This document shows positions 13,271-25,983 of a stretch of DNA of 64,000 nucleotides, piece after piece (position 1 is the first letter of the stretch; every line of letters begins with the position of its first letter). A program made the position numbers and the translations under genes. The notes beneath the pieces are model-generated. The model searched no databases and was not told the origin of the DNA. It saw only the letters and a list, made by a program, of their open reading frames with translations. This stretch comes from Salvelinus alpinus (Eukaryota > Chordata > Actinopteri > Salmoniformes > Salmonidae): NCBI RefSeq assembly GCF_045679555.1, contig NC_092120.1, positions 9,351,805 through 9,415,804 on the forward strand. The letters run 5' to 3'.

Positions 13271-13789
13271 GTTGCCAAACATTCTTATCTGAGAAGAAGC
13301 CATGTAAACCATAGCTATAACCATAGCTATAACTGATCCTCTGTAGACCTCTGGAAGGTTTAACAGTAGAAAAACAACACCCACAGGTCATATATCCCAA
13401 TACTCACATTTTACTCCCAGATGTTGATACAGAAACACCACTGAGGATTCTAATACTACACACAAAGTTTAGAGAACATTCATCCCTTATCATTTTCTTA
13501 TTAAATCTATAACTGTGTTTTCTGCCTATTTAATTGATTAAACTGCAGTTATTCATGTTCTGTGGCAGTACTTGGCTTGATGTGAATTCATTCCACAGTC
13601 ACTTTGTGTTTAAAATAATTCCTTCATCAAAATTCTACATCAGCAGAGGGATGCTGTAATATGTTTTACAGTAGTCTGTCTGGCTGGAGTGAAGATGGTG
13701 GGTGTAGGGACTGCGCACCCATACCCTCCCCTTAATCTACTCCCTGCGCAAGCTTTTTGCTCCACCCCTCCCCCATCCGAACAGAAGGC

Positions 13790-14615
13790 CAGCCCTCTTG
13801 GCCCATGAACACAACGACCTTAGGAGCACCATCAAGAGCATACTGTCGGGCTGCATCACAGCCTGGCACAGCAACTCCACCGCCACGGACCGCAAGGCTC
13901 TTCAGAGGGTGATACGTGCAGCCAAACACACCATTGGGTGCACACTGTCTGCCCTACAGGACACCTACAACACCAGGTGTCTCAGGAAGGCCAAGAAGAT
14001 CATCAGGGACCCCAGCCATCCAAGCCATGCCCTGTTCTCCCAGCTTCAAACACTCAGACGTGGGCAGTACAGGAGCATCATGGCAAAAACTGAAAGACTG
14101 GCCAGTAGTTTCTACCCTCAGACTATCAGGCTGCTGAATAGCCACCACTAGTCAGCTACCTGCTCTCCCCTCCCACTTGCTACTTCCCTTATGGACATCC
14201 CCCCGCTACTCCCCCCCACACCCTCAAATCTCACTTACCTTACCTGCTGCTTCCCATATGGACATTCCACCCCTGTTGCAGTTGTTAGTATGTAGATTGT
14301 TACTTATTATATATATTAAAATGTTTCATGTTTTTATTTCACTCAATGGTCATGCTGCTGCTCCCTCTATGGTCATTCCACCCCACCCGCTCAACAATCT
14401 GTACTCTGCCTCCACCCCAATGGATATTTATTTATTCCTCACTGCCACAATTGTTATTGTGTATATAGTGCTATTTCGATTTCTATTGATGTTTTTTATT
14501 ACTATTGTCATTATTTTATTTCACTTAGTCCTGCACGTTGGAGCTCAAAGCCTAAGATTTTCAATGTACCCTGCAATCACACCTGCAACCCTGTAGATGT
14601 GACTATTAAACACTG
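13790..14615 (+). mobile_element. Non-LTR retrotransposon 3' fragment (family D)
   Basis: The frame reads SILSGCITAWHSNSTATDRK, ALQDTYNTRCLRKAKKII and FYPQTIRLLNSHH before a stop at 14149-14151. This matches the C-terminal end of the ORF at 55831-56661, so it is the same LINE family. The 460-bp tail to 14615 is non-coding. 5'-truncated. Confidence 0.85.
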
Positions 14616-14961
14616 AATCTCTGAATTTGAACTCAGGAAGTGCAACATCGACATCGCAGCGCTCAGTGAAACCTGCTCACATGGAGAAGACTCTCACAGA
14701 AATTGGTGAGTGCTACACCATCTTCTTGAAGGGTGTTCTGGAAAATGTTCATTGCTTCCATGGAGTGGTTTTTGCTGTGAAAAACCTAATTCCTCCAGCG
14801 CATCACTGACTCCCCTGTTGGCACTGGATGCGCAGACAATGAAGCAAAAAAAGCTCTCAACACTTCCATTCAAAACACACCACACACAGACAAGCTACTC
14901 CTCATGGGAGACGTCAATGCCAGGGTGGGTTTCGAACACCAGATCTGGGAATGTGTACTAA

Positions 14962-15055
14962 GTCAATCAAAGTTTATTGGTCACATACACAGTTTAGAAG
15001 ATGTTAGCGGGTGCAGCGAAATGTGTGTGTTAAAATGTCAAATAAGTACACAAAT
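14962..15055 (-). mobile_element. Short retroposon tail inserted in the RTE-like LINE
   Basis: TCAATCAAAGTTTATTGGTCAC and the following GCAGCGAAATG segment resemble, inverted, the non-coding tail of the LINE ending near 57240-57320. The endonuclease frame is interrupted exactly here and resumes at about 15076. Confidence 0.6.
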
Positions 15056-16169
15056 AATAATCAAAGACAAAAGCTGAACAGCAACGGGCTGCGGCTACTC
15101 TCCCTATGCTCTGAACACCACCTAGTGATCACCAACACCATGTTCGAGTTGAAGGACAAATACAAGACCTCTTGGCAACACCCTTTCTCCATACACTGGC
15201 ATATCCTAGATTACATCATTGTCCGTTAGTGCAACCAAAAGGAGTTGCTAGTGACCCGAGCCATATGTGGGGCGGAATGCTGGACTGATCACCGTATTAT
15301 CAAATTCAAGCTCCGCATTAAGATCCTTCCACGTTATCCAAGGAAAGCACCAAATAAGAGACTCAACTGTAATGCCCTCAAAAACCCTGCAATCACTAAC
15401 AACTTTTGCCGTCTTTTCTCTAACAAACTCCCCCCAACCACTCCCCCAACACCATATAGACTGAGCTGCGCACAGCCATCCAGAAGCAGCTTCTGAATCA
15501 GTCGGGTACACCAAAAAACATCACCAAGCCCTCCTGTCCAACCCAGACTCCACCACTCTCCAATTCTCCCTCTCCCAGGCTTAAGCAGAGACCCAGCGCA
15601 CTCTCTGTGCCATTGAGGACAACTGGTGGGTCCAAAAGGCAGATGAGACAAAGCCTCGCGGATGCAAAAAACACCCAACACACCATAACCCTTATCAGGT
15701 CTGCCAAGGGCAACATGCTTTTCAAGGACCACCAAAGGATCTTAGAGAGATGGCGGAGCACTTTGAAAACTTCCTCAACCACACCAACCCCACAGACCTG
15801 CTCAACCTCGACAAACTCCCAGACATCCCGCCCATTCAGGGTCTACACATCCCACCAAAGTTCTCTGAGGTCCACCAGGTGGTCAAAGGTCTGAAAAACA
15901 ACAAGTTCTGGAACCGATGGCATCCCAGCCGCGATCCTGAAGCATGGGAGATACCTCCTCCTTTGCCACTTGCATCGTCTCATCACGTCTATCTGGCTGT
16001 CCAAAGACATACCACAGGACTGGAAGGATGCAAATGTTGTAGCTATCTACAAGACTAAGGGTGACAAAGCGGCTTACGGCAATAGCATTCTACACCATCA
16101 ACTGTGAGATACTCAGGCAGCAGCTCACCAAACTTGGGGTGCCACCCAAGTTTCTGAGCATACTAAAAC

Positions 16170-16638
16170 TGTCACACCCTGATCTGTTTCACCTGTCTTT
16201 GTGGTTGTCTCCACCCCCCTCCAGGTGTCTCCCATCTCCCCCATTATCCCCTGTGTAGTTATACCTGTGTTTTCTGTCTGTCTGTTGCCAGTTCGTCTTG
16301 TTTGTTCAAGCCTACCAGCGTTTTATCTCAGCTCCTGTTTTTCCCTAGTCTCTCTTTTTCTCGTCCTCCTGGTTTTTGAACTTTGCTTGTCCTGACTCCG
16401 TACCCGCCCACCTGACCACTGCCTGACCCTGAGCCTGTCTGCCGTCCTGTACCTTTGCTCCACCTCTGGATTACCGACCTCTGCCTGACCTGAGCCTGCC
16501 TGCCGTCCTGTATCTTGGCCTCTGTTCTGGATTATTGACCCCTGCCAGCCTTGACCTGTCATTTGCCTGCCCCTGCGGTTACAATAAACATTGCTACTTC
16601 ACACAGTCTGCACTTGGGTCTTAACTTGATGCCTGATA
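16170..16638 (+). mobile_element. Solo LTR with 5-bp target duplication
   Basis: A 469-bp block starts with TGTCACACCC and ends with GCCTGATA. It is flanked by AAAAC on both sides (16165-16169 and 16639-16643). AATAAA near 16585 is a polyadenylation signal near the 3' end, as expected in an LTR. It splits the RTE-like reverse transcriptase region. The end TA rather than CA is atypical and may be a point change. Family probably Ty3/Gypsy-like, not proven. Confidence 0.7.
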
Positions 16639-16884
16639 AAAACAGTTCCATGAAGGTATGCATGCCAGAGTGGTGCTTAGTGGGCTTCAATCAGAGCCCT
16701 TCAACGTGGGGGTATGGGTCCAGTCATATTCAACATGTTCCTTGTTGCCGTCAAACACCTGTCACACAACTCCCTCAGCTCAATCGACAGAATCCAGCTA
16801 CAGTACCATCTGGCTTGAAACTTTTCAACCTACATGACTCCTGCTTAGTGTCATGTAACTATTGTTAATGTTCATTCAGGATGC

Positions 16885-17290
16885 CAAATTGTGTGTCACA
16901 GGTACAAGGCCATCATTGATGGGCATCAGAAGACTGGGCAGGGGAGAAGGAAGTGGGAGTTCTACTCCATAATGGAGGAGGTCATCTCTGGTTATCCCAG
17001 CAGTCATTATATCATCTTTTCCCACACACACAACACTCATACTGTCACCCACAACACCTCCATCCTACACCAACCCCAACATCACTACACACACAACATA
17101 CAGCACACAATACTAAATACACTGTCACTCAACCCAGCACCTCTGCAGACACCCCACACAGTAACACTGATGCACTCTCACCCTCTCCCTCTGCTACAGC
17201 ACCTTATAACTCTCATGCCAATACCACTCCCCACTCTCAACCCAAAAAGAAGACCAAAGGAGATGCTCGAGGCAAAACTGGACAATATCA
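16885..17290 (+). mobile_element. MADF/Myb-like fragment, probably PIF/Harbinger second gene
   Basis: Reads CHRYKAIIDGHQKTGQGRRK then WEFYSIMEEVISG, resembling the DNA-binding accessory protein of Harbinger-type transposons, followed by low-complexity Thr/His/Pro-rich sequence. A matching transposase lies on the opposite strand at 18437-19995, as in two-gene Harbinger elements. No full ORF with start is visible. Assignment is moderate. Confidence 0.55.
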
Positions 17291-18305
17291 GCACACTTCA
17301 GAAACAGACAGTTTTGTTTAGTTTAGTTTATTAATTCAACCATTTAAAAAAACAGGCACACATAAAACTTAAAAGCCATACATGCACATGAATAAAATCA
17401 TTGAGGATAACACACAATAAAGTCTGGGACTTATTTCCATTGTGGTCCTCTTGAGACAAGATGGCTATACAAGATCGAACACAGTATGGCAATGAAATAA
17501 TAAAACAAAAACATAAAAGAAGAACATCTATCTCATCATTCCAGTTACATCATAGGGGTTATTCATATGGGCACAGAGGACATCAAACATTCTTTTACTT
17601 TATTTTTAAAGCTGTCCAGAGAGGATGTTGTTTTTATAGGCAGATGCAACTCATTCCATTCTGAGGCTCCAGTATACAAGAAAGTACCTTTCCAAACATT
17701 ACTCCTGAACCTGTATCAGCAACACCTGATCTGGTGCTGTGATTGTGTGCATCCCTAACACGAGGAAAGTAATCACTTAAATATCTGGGCGCAGGACCAT
17801 AAATACTCCTGTAAACCAAACCTAGTCTAATCTGGTACACCCTAGCCTCAACAGCCAGCCAGTTTAGTTCCTGAAAGCAGCTCCTGCCTATGTGAGTATG
17901 TGGACTCACCTTCAATACTACCCTGATCAACTTATTCTGGGCTATCTGGAGCTTCCCCTTCATAAGTTTAGATAAGCCCCCAAACCAGGAAGTACTAGCA
18001 TAGTCAAAAGGGCATTGAATGAGGGCAGTAGACTTTCAAGCCAGTGGACTTTCAAGCCAAAAACTTAGTCCTGGCATTAACCTTCCCTAGCACCTTATTG
18101 GCCATGCTCCACCTCCCAAGCTTCCATCAAGGATACATCCCAAGTAGCTAACAGAGGTTTTAGTAGTCAGCACCTCACCCCCTAACTCCACTCGGATTTC
18201 AGACCTACACAATTTAGGTCTGGATCAATTCAAGCACAGAGTGAGAGGAACAATATTCTTAAACAGTTTACCGCTGCACTCCAGAATTTCAAAGAACAGT
18301 AGCCT
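17290..18305 (-). mobile_element. LINE fragment (family E), C-terminal part and tail
   Basis: The minus strand 17963-17634 reads MKGKLQIAQNKLIRVVLKVS, FQELNWLAVEARVYQIRLGL and GPAPRYLSDYFPRV, the C-terminal region of a non-LTR reverse transcriptase protein. Further decayed coding sequence runs up to about 18300. The AT-rich tail lies at 17290-17410. It sits between the two Harbinger gene remnants, so it inserted into that element. Confidence 0.7.
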
Positions 18306-18436
18306 AAATCTATTTATTTATTTATTGTTTAATTATACACTAACAATGAATTATCCTGAGATTTTCCTTGTTCGTATGTTTAACTGAAATCGTTAATAAC
18401 TAATTGTTTTGGAACATGTTTTATTCAAATGGAAAC

Positions 18437-19995
18437 TTAAATAACACAAATAACACAAACACATAAATACGTGTGTGGTTGGGTATTCATGTGTGTTTGT
18501 GATTGTAGAACAGCTGCCCTTTGGGGGTCTGGGGCAAGGGCAGGGACAAGGGCAATGGGGGCCTCCACTGGTATTTCCTCCGTTATCCCTTCATGGATCA
18601 GGACCAAGTTCTGGAGAACACATGCACTGGCAATCCCATGGTACTTTGTTAAGAAGGCACATGTCCAAGTGTAGCAGTATCCTCCACTTGAGTATCCCAA
18701 ACGCCCTCTCAATGTGTCCACGTGTTGAACTGTGGACCTGGTTGAAATGCTTTTGTTCGTCTTCAAGGTGGCCGTTGTTTCTGAATGGGACAATTAAATC
18801 CACACTCAGGGAGCATGCAGAATCCCAGAGCAGATGGAATTGGGTTGGTCTCCAGGTGGGCCTTGAGGTCGCTGGTCCTTTACACTGACATTGTGCACAG
18901 AACCAGCATTCCCTGTGTAGATGTTTGTAAAAATGAGCTGGCTGTCGCACACTACCTAGAGTTCCTGTGGCCATCTGCCACAGGAAGGCCAACACCCTAT
19001 TTTCAATGGGTCCACCTCTATGAGACACCAGAGGAGCCAGGTCTTCACACAGTATCTGGAACAAAGCAAAATAAGAATCTGTTAGCTCTGTCCTTCAGCT
19101 GAGAACACTTAACAATCTTGAGTAATCTGCTATTCATTGGTGTTGTTGATTTACTGCATAATTGCTATGCAAAATCTGCCAGTAGATGGCAGTAGTAGCC
19201 TATTGATAGTCAGTTTACAAAGATTTACAGTGCAGAGTATCTTAAATAATAGGCTGTAATTTATGAGGATGGTGTTACTAAATTAGTTAATGATTGGTAA
19301 ATTGGTAAATCACTACTTTTTAAATCTGGACACTGAAACATCATGTATTTGCCTATGTTTTGATATATATAGAGACATATATGTTTTTTATAATGATTTT
19401 AATTCAGTTGCATAAGAGGCAATTCTACTGACCAAACACAACGCAAATGGAGACTGCAAAGCTGTGGTTGGCTAGCTAGATCATTTTTATTTTTTATTTT
19501 ATTTCACCTTTATTTAACCAGGTAGGCCAGTTGAGAACAAGTTCTCATTTACAACTGCGACCTTGCAATGAGGCTGGGCTTGTTTGTATTATGATTGATT
19601 TCATTTTATTCAGGAAATCAGACAGCGTTCAGAAATGTTTAAAGAGGAGAATGCACATATCATAAATAATACATCTAATGCAAAATATAATATGCAAATG
19701 TGGTGCAAATTACCTGGAAAGTCTTCTGACCCATCTGAAATTGATCCCGAAAGGAGTGGTCACTGTATGTTGGGATCACCTCCTCCACATAATTCAGTAT
19801 TCTACCGGACTCATCTTCAATCCCATATATAGCAACTGCTAGTAGGGGAAACAGTGCTTCAATAGGATCGGGAACACAATGTAAAAAATCTTCCACAATT
19901 GCTCCAGCGGCAGCAAGAACAGCTGCTCTTCTTGCTACATCCATTTCAGTTTTGCCAAGAACTAACAGAAATGGAACGTTAAAAACGTTCAGCAA
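18437..19995 (-). mobile_element. PIF/Harbinger-like transposase remnant
   Basis: The N-terminal part, 19995-19675, reads MDVARRAAVLAAAGAIVEDF and YSDHSFRDQFQMGQKTFQVI. The C-terminal part, 19064-18591, reads VLAFLWQMATGTLGSVRQ, LLWDSACSLSVDLIVPFRNNG and VHSSTRGHIERAFGILKWRI. NGHL followed by RGHIERAFGILK is the typical end of the DDE_Tnp_4 (Harbinger) nuclease, containing the last catalytic Glu. The middle is degraded and an unrelated repeat lies at 19490-19585. Inactive. Confidence 0.75.
19490..19585. repeat. Short interspersed repeat tail
   Basis: CACCTTTATTTAACCAGGTAGG and GAGAACAAGTTCTCATTTACA form a common fish retroposon end. It is non-coding and lies inside the Harbinger remnant. Confidence 0.55.
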
Positions 19996-21621
19996 ACTCT
20001 GTTCAAAACAAACTCATAGTTCGCCACGAGCATTCACAAACCAAGTCCTTGTTGAACACACTTCTGGTCTCCTCCTTCTACCTCTCTGTCGGCCTCCAAG
20101 TCAATACCCAGAAAACAGAAATACTTTCTTGACTCATCTACAGTACATCCCCCAGTGTGCCCTTCAAAGTGGTACCCCATTTCATCTACCTTGGTGCTGC
20201 CCTCTCCCCTACGTGCTCCCTTGGCAACAAAATTCACACTCTATTTAGAATCCAGCACATCCTAGGGCTAACCTGGGAGGACAGATTACCCAGCACCTGG
20301 AAGACACTATCTTACAAATGAGATACAAGAGACGCACCCCAATACGCAGCTGGGATAATGCAATCAGACTCCCAACACAGCTGCACCAGTGTGCTGCTCT
20401 CGCATCGGCCTCCATAACCAGATGAAGTGACACAAGCACCAAAAGATATAACCCACCCCTACCCCAGCGTCCCCAAGGGGAGCACCGTCATCATCGTCTT
20501 CGATGGACAACCAAGATGGTGTGTGTGTGTGTGTGTAGGCATGTGTTTGTGTGTTTGATTATGTGCGTGTGTGTCATTCTAATTAAAAAATCAACGAATA
20601 GTGGGAAACTACGCAATCACGCATGACGTATTCTCAGTATGCAAAAACATGTTTTATAGTGGAAGAGGTGGGCTGCAAATGATAGGCCCTAGTTCTCTTC
20701 AAGAAGCCAAACAACAAAGCTAGGCTAGATAATTGGGAAGATGACGAATAGCAAAGCTTCTGCGGTGGTGTTTAAATGTAGGCTAAGTAATTTTTTTTCT
20801 CTTTAAAATGATCACGAGTAGCCTTGACATAGACTACAGCTTTGAAAACAGAAGTGGTTTTTTTTCTCATTGAAAAGTGTGTCTTGTTCTCTTGGCTATC
20901 ATCAGAGATTTTAAACTAAACACCAAACCCTCTTTTGATTTCTGAATGTGTCTGCACCAGGGACTCGGCATGTGGCTCCGTTACTGATGTTATGTTAATC
21001 AGGCCTTTTGATTTGAACATATGGATTGTTTTACTTTTGTAGGCTAGGCCAGAGTTTCCAAAACTCCTGGGTTAAGCCCCAGCTGTCATCCTGACTCCTT
21101 TCCTCGAGTTTTAGTTTATTATGTTGATGTCCAGTGGTTCTGAATTTGCCATGCAACCAACTGTCCAAGATTGTCTATGCACTAGCCTTCTGATTTTAAC
21201 TTTTGAAAAGTTTTGATGTGTGTACTAGGATATCATTTAATTTATACATGCACTTTGGTTTCACTAATGAATATGTTGAAATTGGACATAATTATCTGTT
21301 TCTTTCTTCAGTCTTTTTAAATAGGATAAAAGGGCTACATATATATATATATATATATATACAGTATGGACTGCAGTATATGCCTAAACCAGCCTGAGTA
21401 GGCCTATAACTCCAGTCCTATTCTATTCAGAGTTTAGATAAATTAATCCAATTGGAAATGAGCTATTATAAGCAATGGATATCTGTTGAATTTGGAAAAA
21501 TCCACCCGCACTCGACCCCGCCCACCTACTCAGCCAGTCAGGAGCTGCTACTGCTTTGTTGCGTTTGTGGCATAATGCATGCTTTTTACTTGTTAAATAG
21601 TATACGAAGATGAGTACATAA

Positions 21622-24600
21622 ACTCAGCAAAAAAAGAAACGTCCTCTCACTGTCAACTGCGTTTATTTTCAGCAAACTTAACATGTGTAAATATTTGTAT
21701 GAACATAACAAGGTTCAACAAATGAGACATAAACTGAACAAGTTCCACATACATGTGACTAACAGAAATTGAATAATGTGTTCCTGAACAAAGGGGGGGT
21801 CAAAATCAAAAGTAACAGTCAGTATCTGGTGTGGCCACCAGCTGCATTAAGTACTGCAGTGCATCTCCTCCTCATGGACTGCACCAGATTTGCCAGTTCT
21901 TGCTGTGAGATGTTACCCCACTCTTCCACCAAGGCACCTGCAAGTTCCTGGACATTTCTGGGGGGGAATGGCCCTAACCCTCACCCTCCGATCCAATAGG
22001 TCCCAGACGTGCTCAATGGGATTGAGATCCGGGCTCTTCGCTGGCCATGGCAGAACACTGATATTCCTGTCTTGCAAGAAATCACGCACAGAACGAGCAG
22101 TATGGCTGGTGGCATTGTCATGCTGGAGGGTCATGTCAGGATGAGCCTGCAGGAAGGGTACCACATGAGGGAGGAGGATGTCTTCCCTGTAATGCACCGC
22201 GTTGAGATTGCCTGCAATGACAACAAGCTCAGTCCAATGATGCTGTGACACACCGCCCCAGACCATGACGGACCCTCCACCTCCAAATCGATCCCGCTCC
22301 AGAGTACAGGCCTCGCTGTAACGCTCATTCCTTCAACGATAAATGCGAATCCGACCATCACCCCTGGTGAGACAAAACCGCGACTCGTCAGTGAAGAGCA
22401 CTTTTTGCCAGTCCTGTCTGGTCCAGCGACTATGGGTTTGTGCCCATAGGTGATGTTGTTGCCATTGATGTCTGGTGAGGACCTGCCTTACAACAGGCCT
22501 ACAAGCCTTCAGTCCAGCCTCTCTCAGCCTATTGCGGACAGTCTGTGCACTGATGGAGGGATTGTGCATTCCTGGTGTAACTGGGGCTGTTGTTGTTGCC
22601 ATCCTGTACCTGTCCCGCAGGTGTGATGTTCGGATGTACCGATCCTGTCCAGGTGTTGTTACACATGATCTTCCACTGCAAGGACGATCAGCTGTCCATC
22701 CTGTCTCCCTGTAGCGCTGTCTTAGGTGTCTCACAGTAAGGACATTGCAATTTATTGCCCTGGCCACATCTGCAGTCCTCAGCCTCCTTGCAGCATGCCT
22801 AAGGCACGTTCATGCAGATGAGCAGGGACCCTGGGCATCTTTCTTTGGTGTTTTTCAGAGTCAGTAGAAAGGCCTCTTTAGTGTCCTAAGTTTTCATAAC
22901 TGTGACCTTAATTGCCTACCGTCTGTAAGCTGTTAGTGTCTTAATTAACCTTTCAGTGATACCCATCCCGGATCCGGGATCCTCCTCATTGAAAAAGCTG
23001 ACTAGCATAGCCTAGCCTAACGGGACAGGGATATCATATAATATAATTTTCATGAAATCACAAGTCCAATACAGCAAATGAAAGATAAACATCTTGTGAA
23101 TCCAGCCATCATTTCCGATTTTTAAAAAGTTTTACAGCGAAAACACAATATGTATTTCTATTAGCTAACCACAATAGCCAAACACACAACCGCATATTTT
23201 CACCATGTTTCCACCGCATAAGTAGCTTTCACAAAACCGACAAAATAGAGATATAATTAGTCACTAACCAAGAAACAACTTCATCAGATGACAGTCTTAT
23301 AACATGTTATACAATACATTTATGTTTTGTTCGAAAAATTCGCATATTTGAGGTATAAATCATAGTTTTACATTGCAGCTACCATCACAAATAGCACCAA
23401 AGCAGCCAGAATAATTACAGAGAGCAACGTGAAATACATAAATACTCATCATAAAACATTTATGAAAAATACATGGTGTACAGCAAATGAAAGATAAACA
23501 TCTTGTGAATCCAGCCAATATTTCCGATTTTTTAAGTGTTTTACAGCGAAAACACAATGTAGAATTATATTAGCTTACCACAATAGCCAAACACACAAAC
23601 GCATTTATTCACCGTAAAGGTAGCTTTCGCAAAAACCAGCAAAAGATATAAAATTAATCACTAACCTTTGGACAACGTCATCAGATGACAGTCTTATAAC
23701 ATCATGTTATACAATACACTTATGTTTTGTTCGAAAATGTGCATATTTAGCGCTGCAATCGTGGTTATACATTGTGAATATGTAGCAACATTTTCCCAGA
23801 ATGTCCGGAGATATTTTGGACACTCACCTAATCTGACCAAAGAACTCATCATAAGCTTTACATAAAAATACTTGTTGTATGGCAAATGAAAGATACACTG
23901 GTTCTTAATGCAACCGCTGTGTTAGATTTTTTAAAGTAACTTTACCATAACATACAGCTTGCGTTATTGTGAGACAGCGCTCACCAAAACGGAGGAGAAT
24001 AGGAGTCAACATTTTACACAGAAATACGAAATAACATCATAAATGTTTTCATACTTTTGCTGGCTTCCATCAGAATGTTGTACAAGGAGTCCTTGGTCCA
24101 GAATAAATCGTTGTTTGGTTTTAGAATGTCCATTTATTCTGTCGAATTCGCGCCACAATGCTAGCCAAGGTTACTAACATTCCCATCCTCTCTTGGCGCA
24201 AAGAACGGAAAACTCCAAAAGTCCCAATAAACGTTGAATAAACTGATAAAACTCGGTTGAAAAAACCTACTTTATGATGTTTTTCTAATATGTATCAAAT
24301 AAAATCAAAGCCGGAGATATTCGCCGTGTATACCGAACGCTTATCAGAAGACAATGTCGAGGTCCTTCGTGCGCCTTGGAAAACTGACAAAATGGCTGAC
24401 CTGTCACTCCAAAAGCTCTTGTTCGACCTCAGATCAAGCTAGACACCCCATTCCACCTTCCACTGCCTGTTGACATCTAGTGGAAGGCGTATGAAGTGCA
24501 TGCATATCGATAAATTTAAGGCAATTGAATAGGCAGGCCCTGAAACAGAGCCTCGTTTTCAGATTTTTCACTTCCTGTATGGAAGTTTGCTGCCAAATGA

Positions 24601-24882
24601 GTTCTGTTTTACTCACAAATATAATTCAAACAGTTTTAGAAACTTGAGTGTTTTCTATCCAATAGTAATAATAATATGCATATTGTATGATCTAGAATAG
24701 AATAGACAAGAAGTTTTAACGACCGTTCCACAGGTGCATGTTCATTAACTGTTTATGTTTCATTGAACAATAATGTTTAAACCCTTTACAATGAAGATCT
24801 GTGAAGATATTTGGATTTTTACAAATTGTCTTTGAAGGACAGGGTCCTGAAAAAGGGATGTTTCTTTTTTTGCTGAGTTTAT
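21622..24882 (-). mobile_element. Tc1-like transposon (family F), split by a piggyBac-like insertion
   Basis: The ends ACTCAGCAAAAAAAGAAACG (21622) and TTTCTTTTTTTGCTGAGT (about 24863-24880) are inverted. On the minus strand the transposase reads MARAINCNVLTVRHLRQRY, WQKVLFTDESRFCLTRGDG, SVMVWGGVSQHH, LQHDNATSHTARSVRDFLQ and [17 protein letters not shown], so all three catalytic positions (D, D, E) are present. A TGA stop interrupts after RIYR (about 22335), and a frameshift lies in the G-run near 21960. The 1.77-kb insertion at 22945-24715 separates the transposase from its 5' terminus. Confidence 0.9.
22945..24715. mobile_element. piggyBac-like non-autonomous element with TTAA duplication, copy 1
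   Basis: It is inserted in the family F Tc1 at a TTAA: TTAA at 22941-22944 (a second at 22945-22948) and TTAA at 24716-24719. Removal restores the expected Tc1 sequence GTGTCTTAACGACCG. A perfect 16-bp palindrome, ATCCCGGATCCGGGAT, lies at 22965-22980 close to one end. Internally, about 400-bp units repeat (CAGCAAATGAAAGATA near 23072, 23481 and, shorter, 23880). No transposase gene. An inverted relative occurs at 46852-48668. Confidence 0.75.
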
Positions 24883-25983
24883 TTAGCAGTTTGGGTATTC
24901 GGACACAGCAACTCTCAGGAAACAGAAAATCTCTGTCCATATTTGTCAAAACTATCTATCTCACCCGAGGATAGCTGTCCATTTCCTCTGCAGTTAGTGA
25001 AACAGGATGAGAGACAGATACAGAGTGTTTACCAAATGACACCCTATATAGTGCACCACTTTCACTGCATCAAATACCCTAGTTTCGCTCCTAATAATTA
25101 TCCTTACATCTCTGAAGACTAGACACTTCCATGGCAGTCGGAAGAACTACAGTCTTTTAACTCTGAACACTAACCCCCCCAATACTGGTCAAAAGTAGTG
25201 CATTAAAAATGGAATAGGGTTTGATTTGGGATGGACACACAGTATGCCTTCAGGACAAATGAACGTTTGAAACCATTCACTTCATCCAGGGAGAACCTGT
25301 GTCTGTTATCCATCTACAGGGATGTTGCCTAACAGGAAACAATATATCCCCAAGTGCAGAATGAAGTGTATCCTAGGCACTGAAGTCAGTTTAGCATTTT
25401 TCGCCCTAGTGTTTCAAAGTTAGGATTTGGGAAGGGTAAACACCTCCTAGATATGCACCGGTTCTATGGCAAGTAGAAGATTAATAGCATACAGGGCAGG
25501 CTATGCAACAGAGGAAAGTAATTGATGGAGTTAATAATGAACTTAGAGGACTCATCATGGATATAACCCGTTTTTGTATGGACATTGCCATTGGGGGCTT
25601 CCACCACCAATATTAGCTTTATGCTTTTTTCAAATACAAAAGAAGAAGAAAATGTACTACTTTAAAAACGAGATGGCCTCAATGGCACTGCCCTTGTTCT
25701 CACAGACACCATACTGAAACATACAAAGATGGGTCCTCTAACTGACTCTACAGAACAGACTTGAATGTAACTCGTTCAACTACTGTAGCTGCCTTGAACG
25801 CAGCTCCTCTATTACATCAACGTGCACCAGCTACAACTCATTATCAATCAGCCTCCACACCTATATCTGACCAAGCTAACATTCCTCCTCTCTGTTCTGC
25901 AGTGCATTTTGTGTTACATGACATTGAAATAGAAAAAGTGAATTGATTAAGAAGAGAAAAAAAGGATTTGTTCATCTTTGCCA

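Larger units (their letters stand above)
14620..20480 (+). mobile_element. Fragmented RTE-like LINE carrying several later insertions
   Basis: Pieces in order: an endonuclease-domain start (14625-14945: IDIAALSE, LTEIGE, LLMGDVNARVG), its continuation with TNTMFELKDKYKTSW and CWTDHRIIKFKLR (15080-15340), the linker to reverse transcriptase (15740-16165), PVIFNMFLVAVKHL-type sequence in a shifted frame (about 16710-16860), and after a 3.1-kb interruption the palm end and C-terminus (about 20058-20300: GLQVNTQKTEI, YLGAALSP, LGLTWEDRLP). Many stops and frameshifts. Interruptions are annotated separately. RTE assignment is by recognition and moderately sure. Confidence 0.7.

Noticed and set aside
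18475-18888. Plus-strand open frame over the Harbinger transposase
   Set aside because: Antisense shadow; the minus strand carries the recognisable DDE_Tnp_4 motifs.
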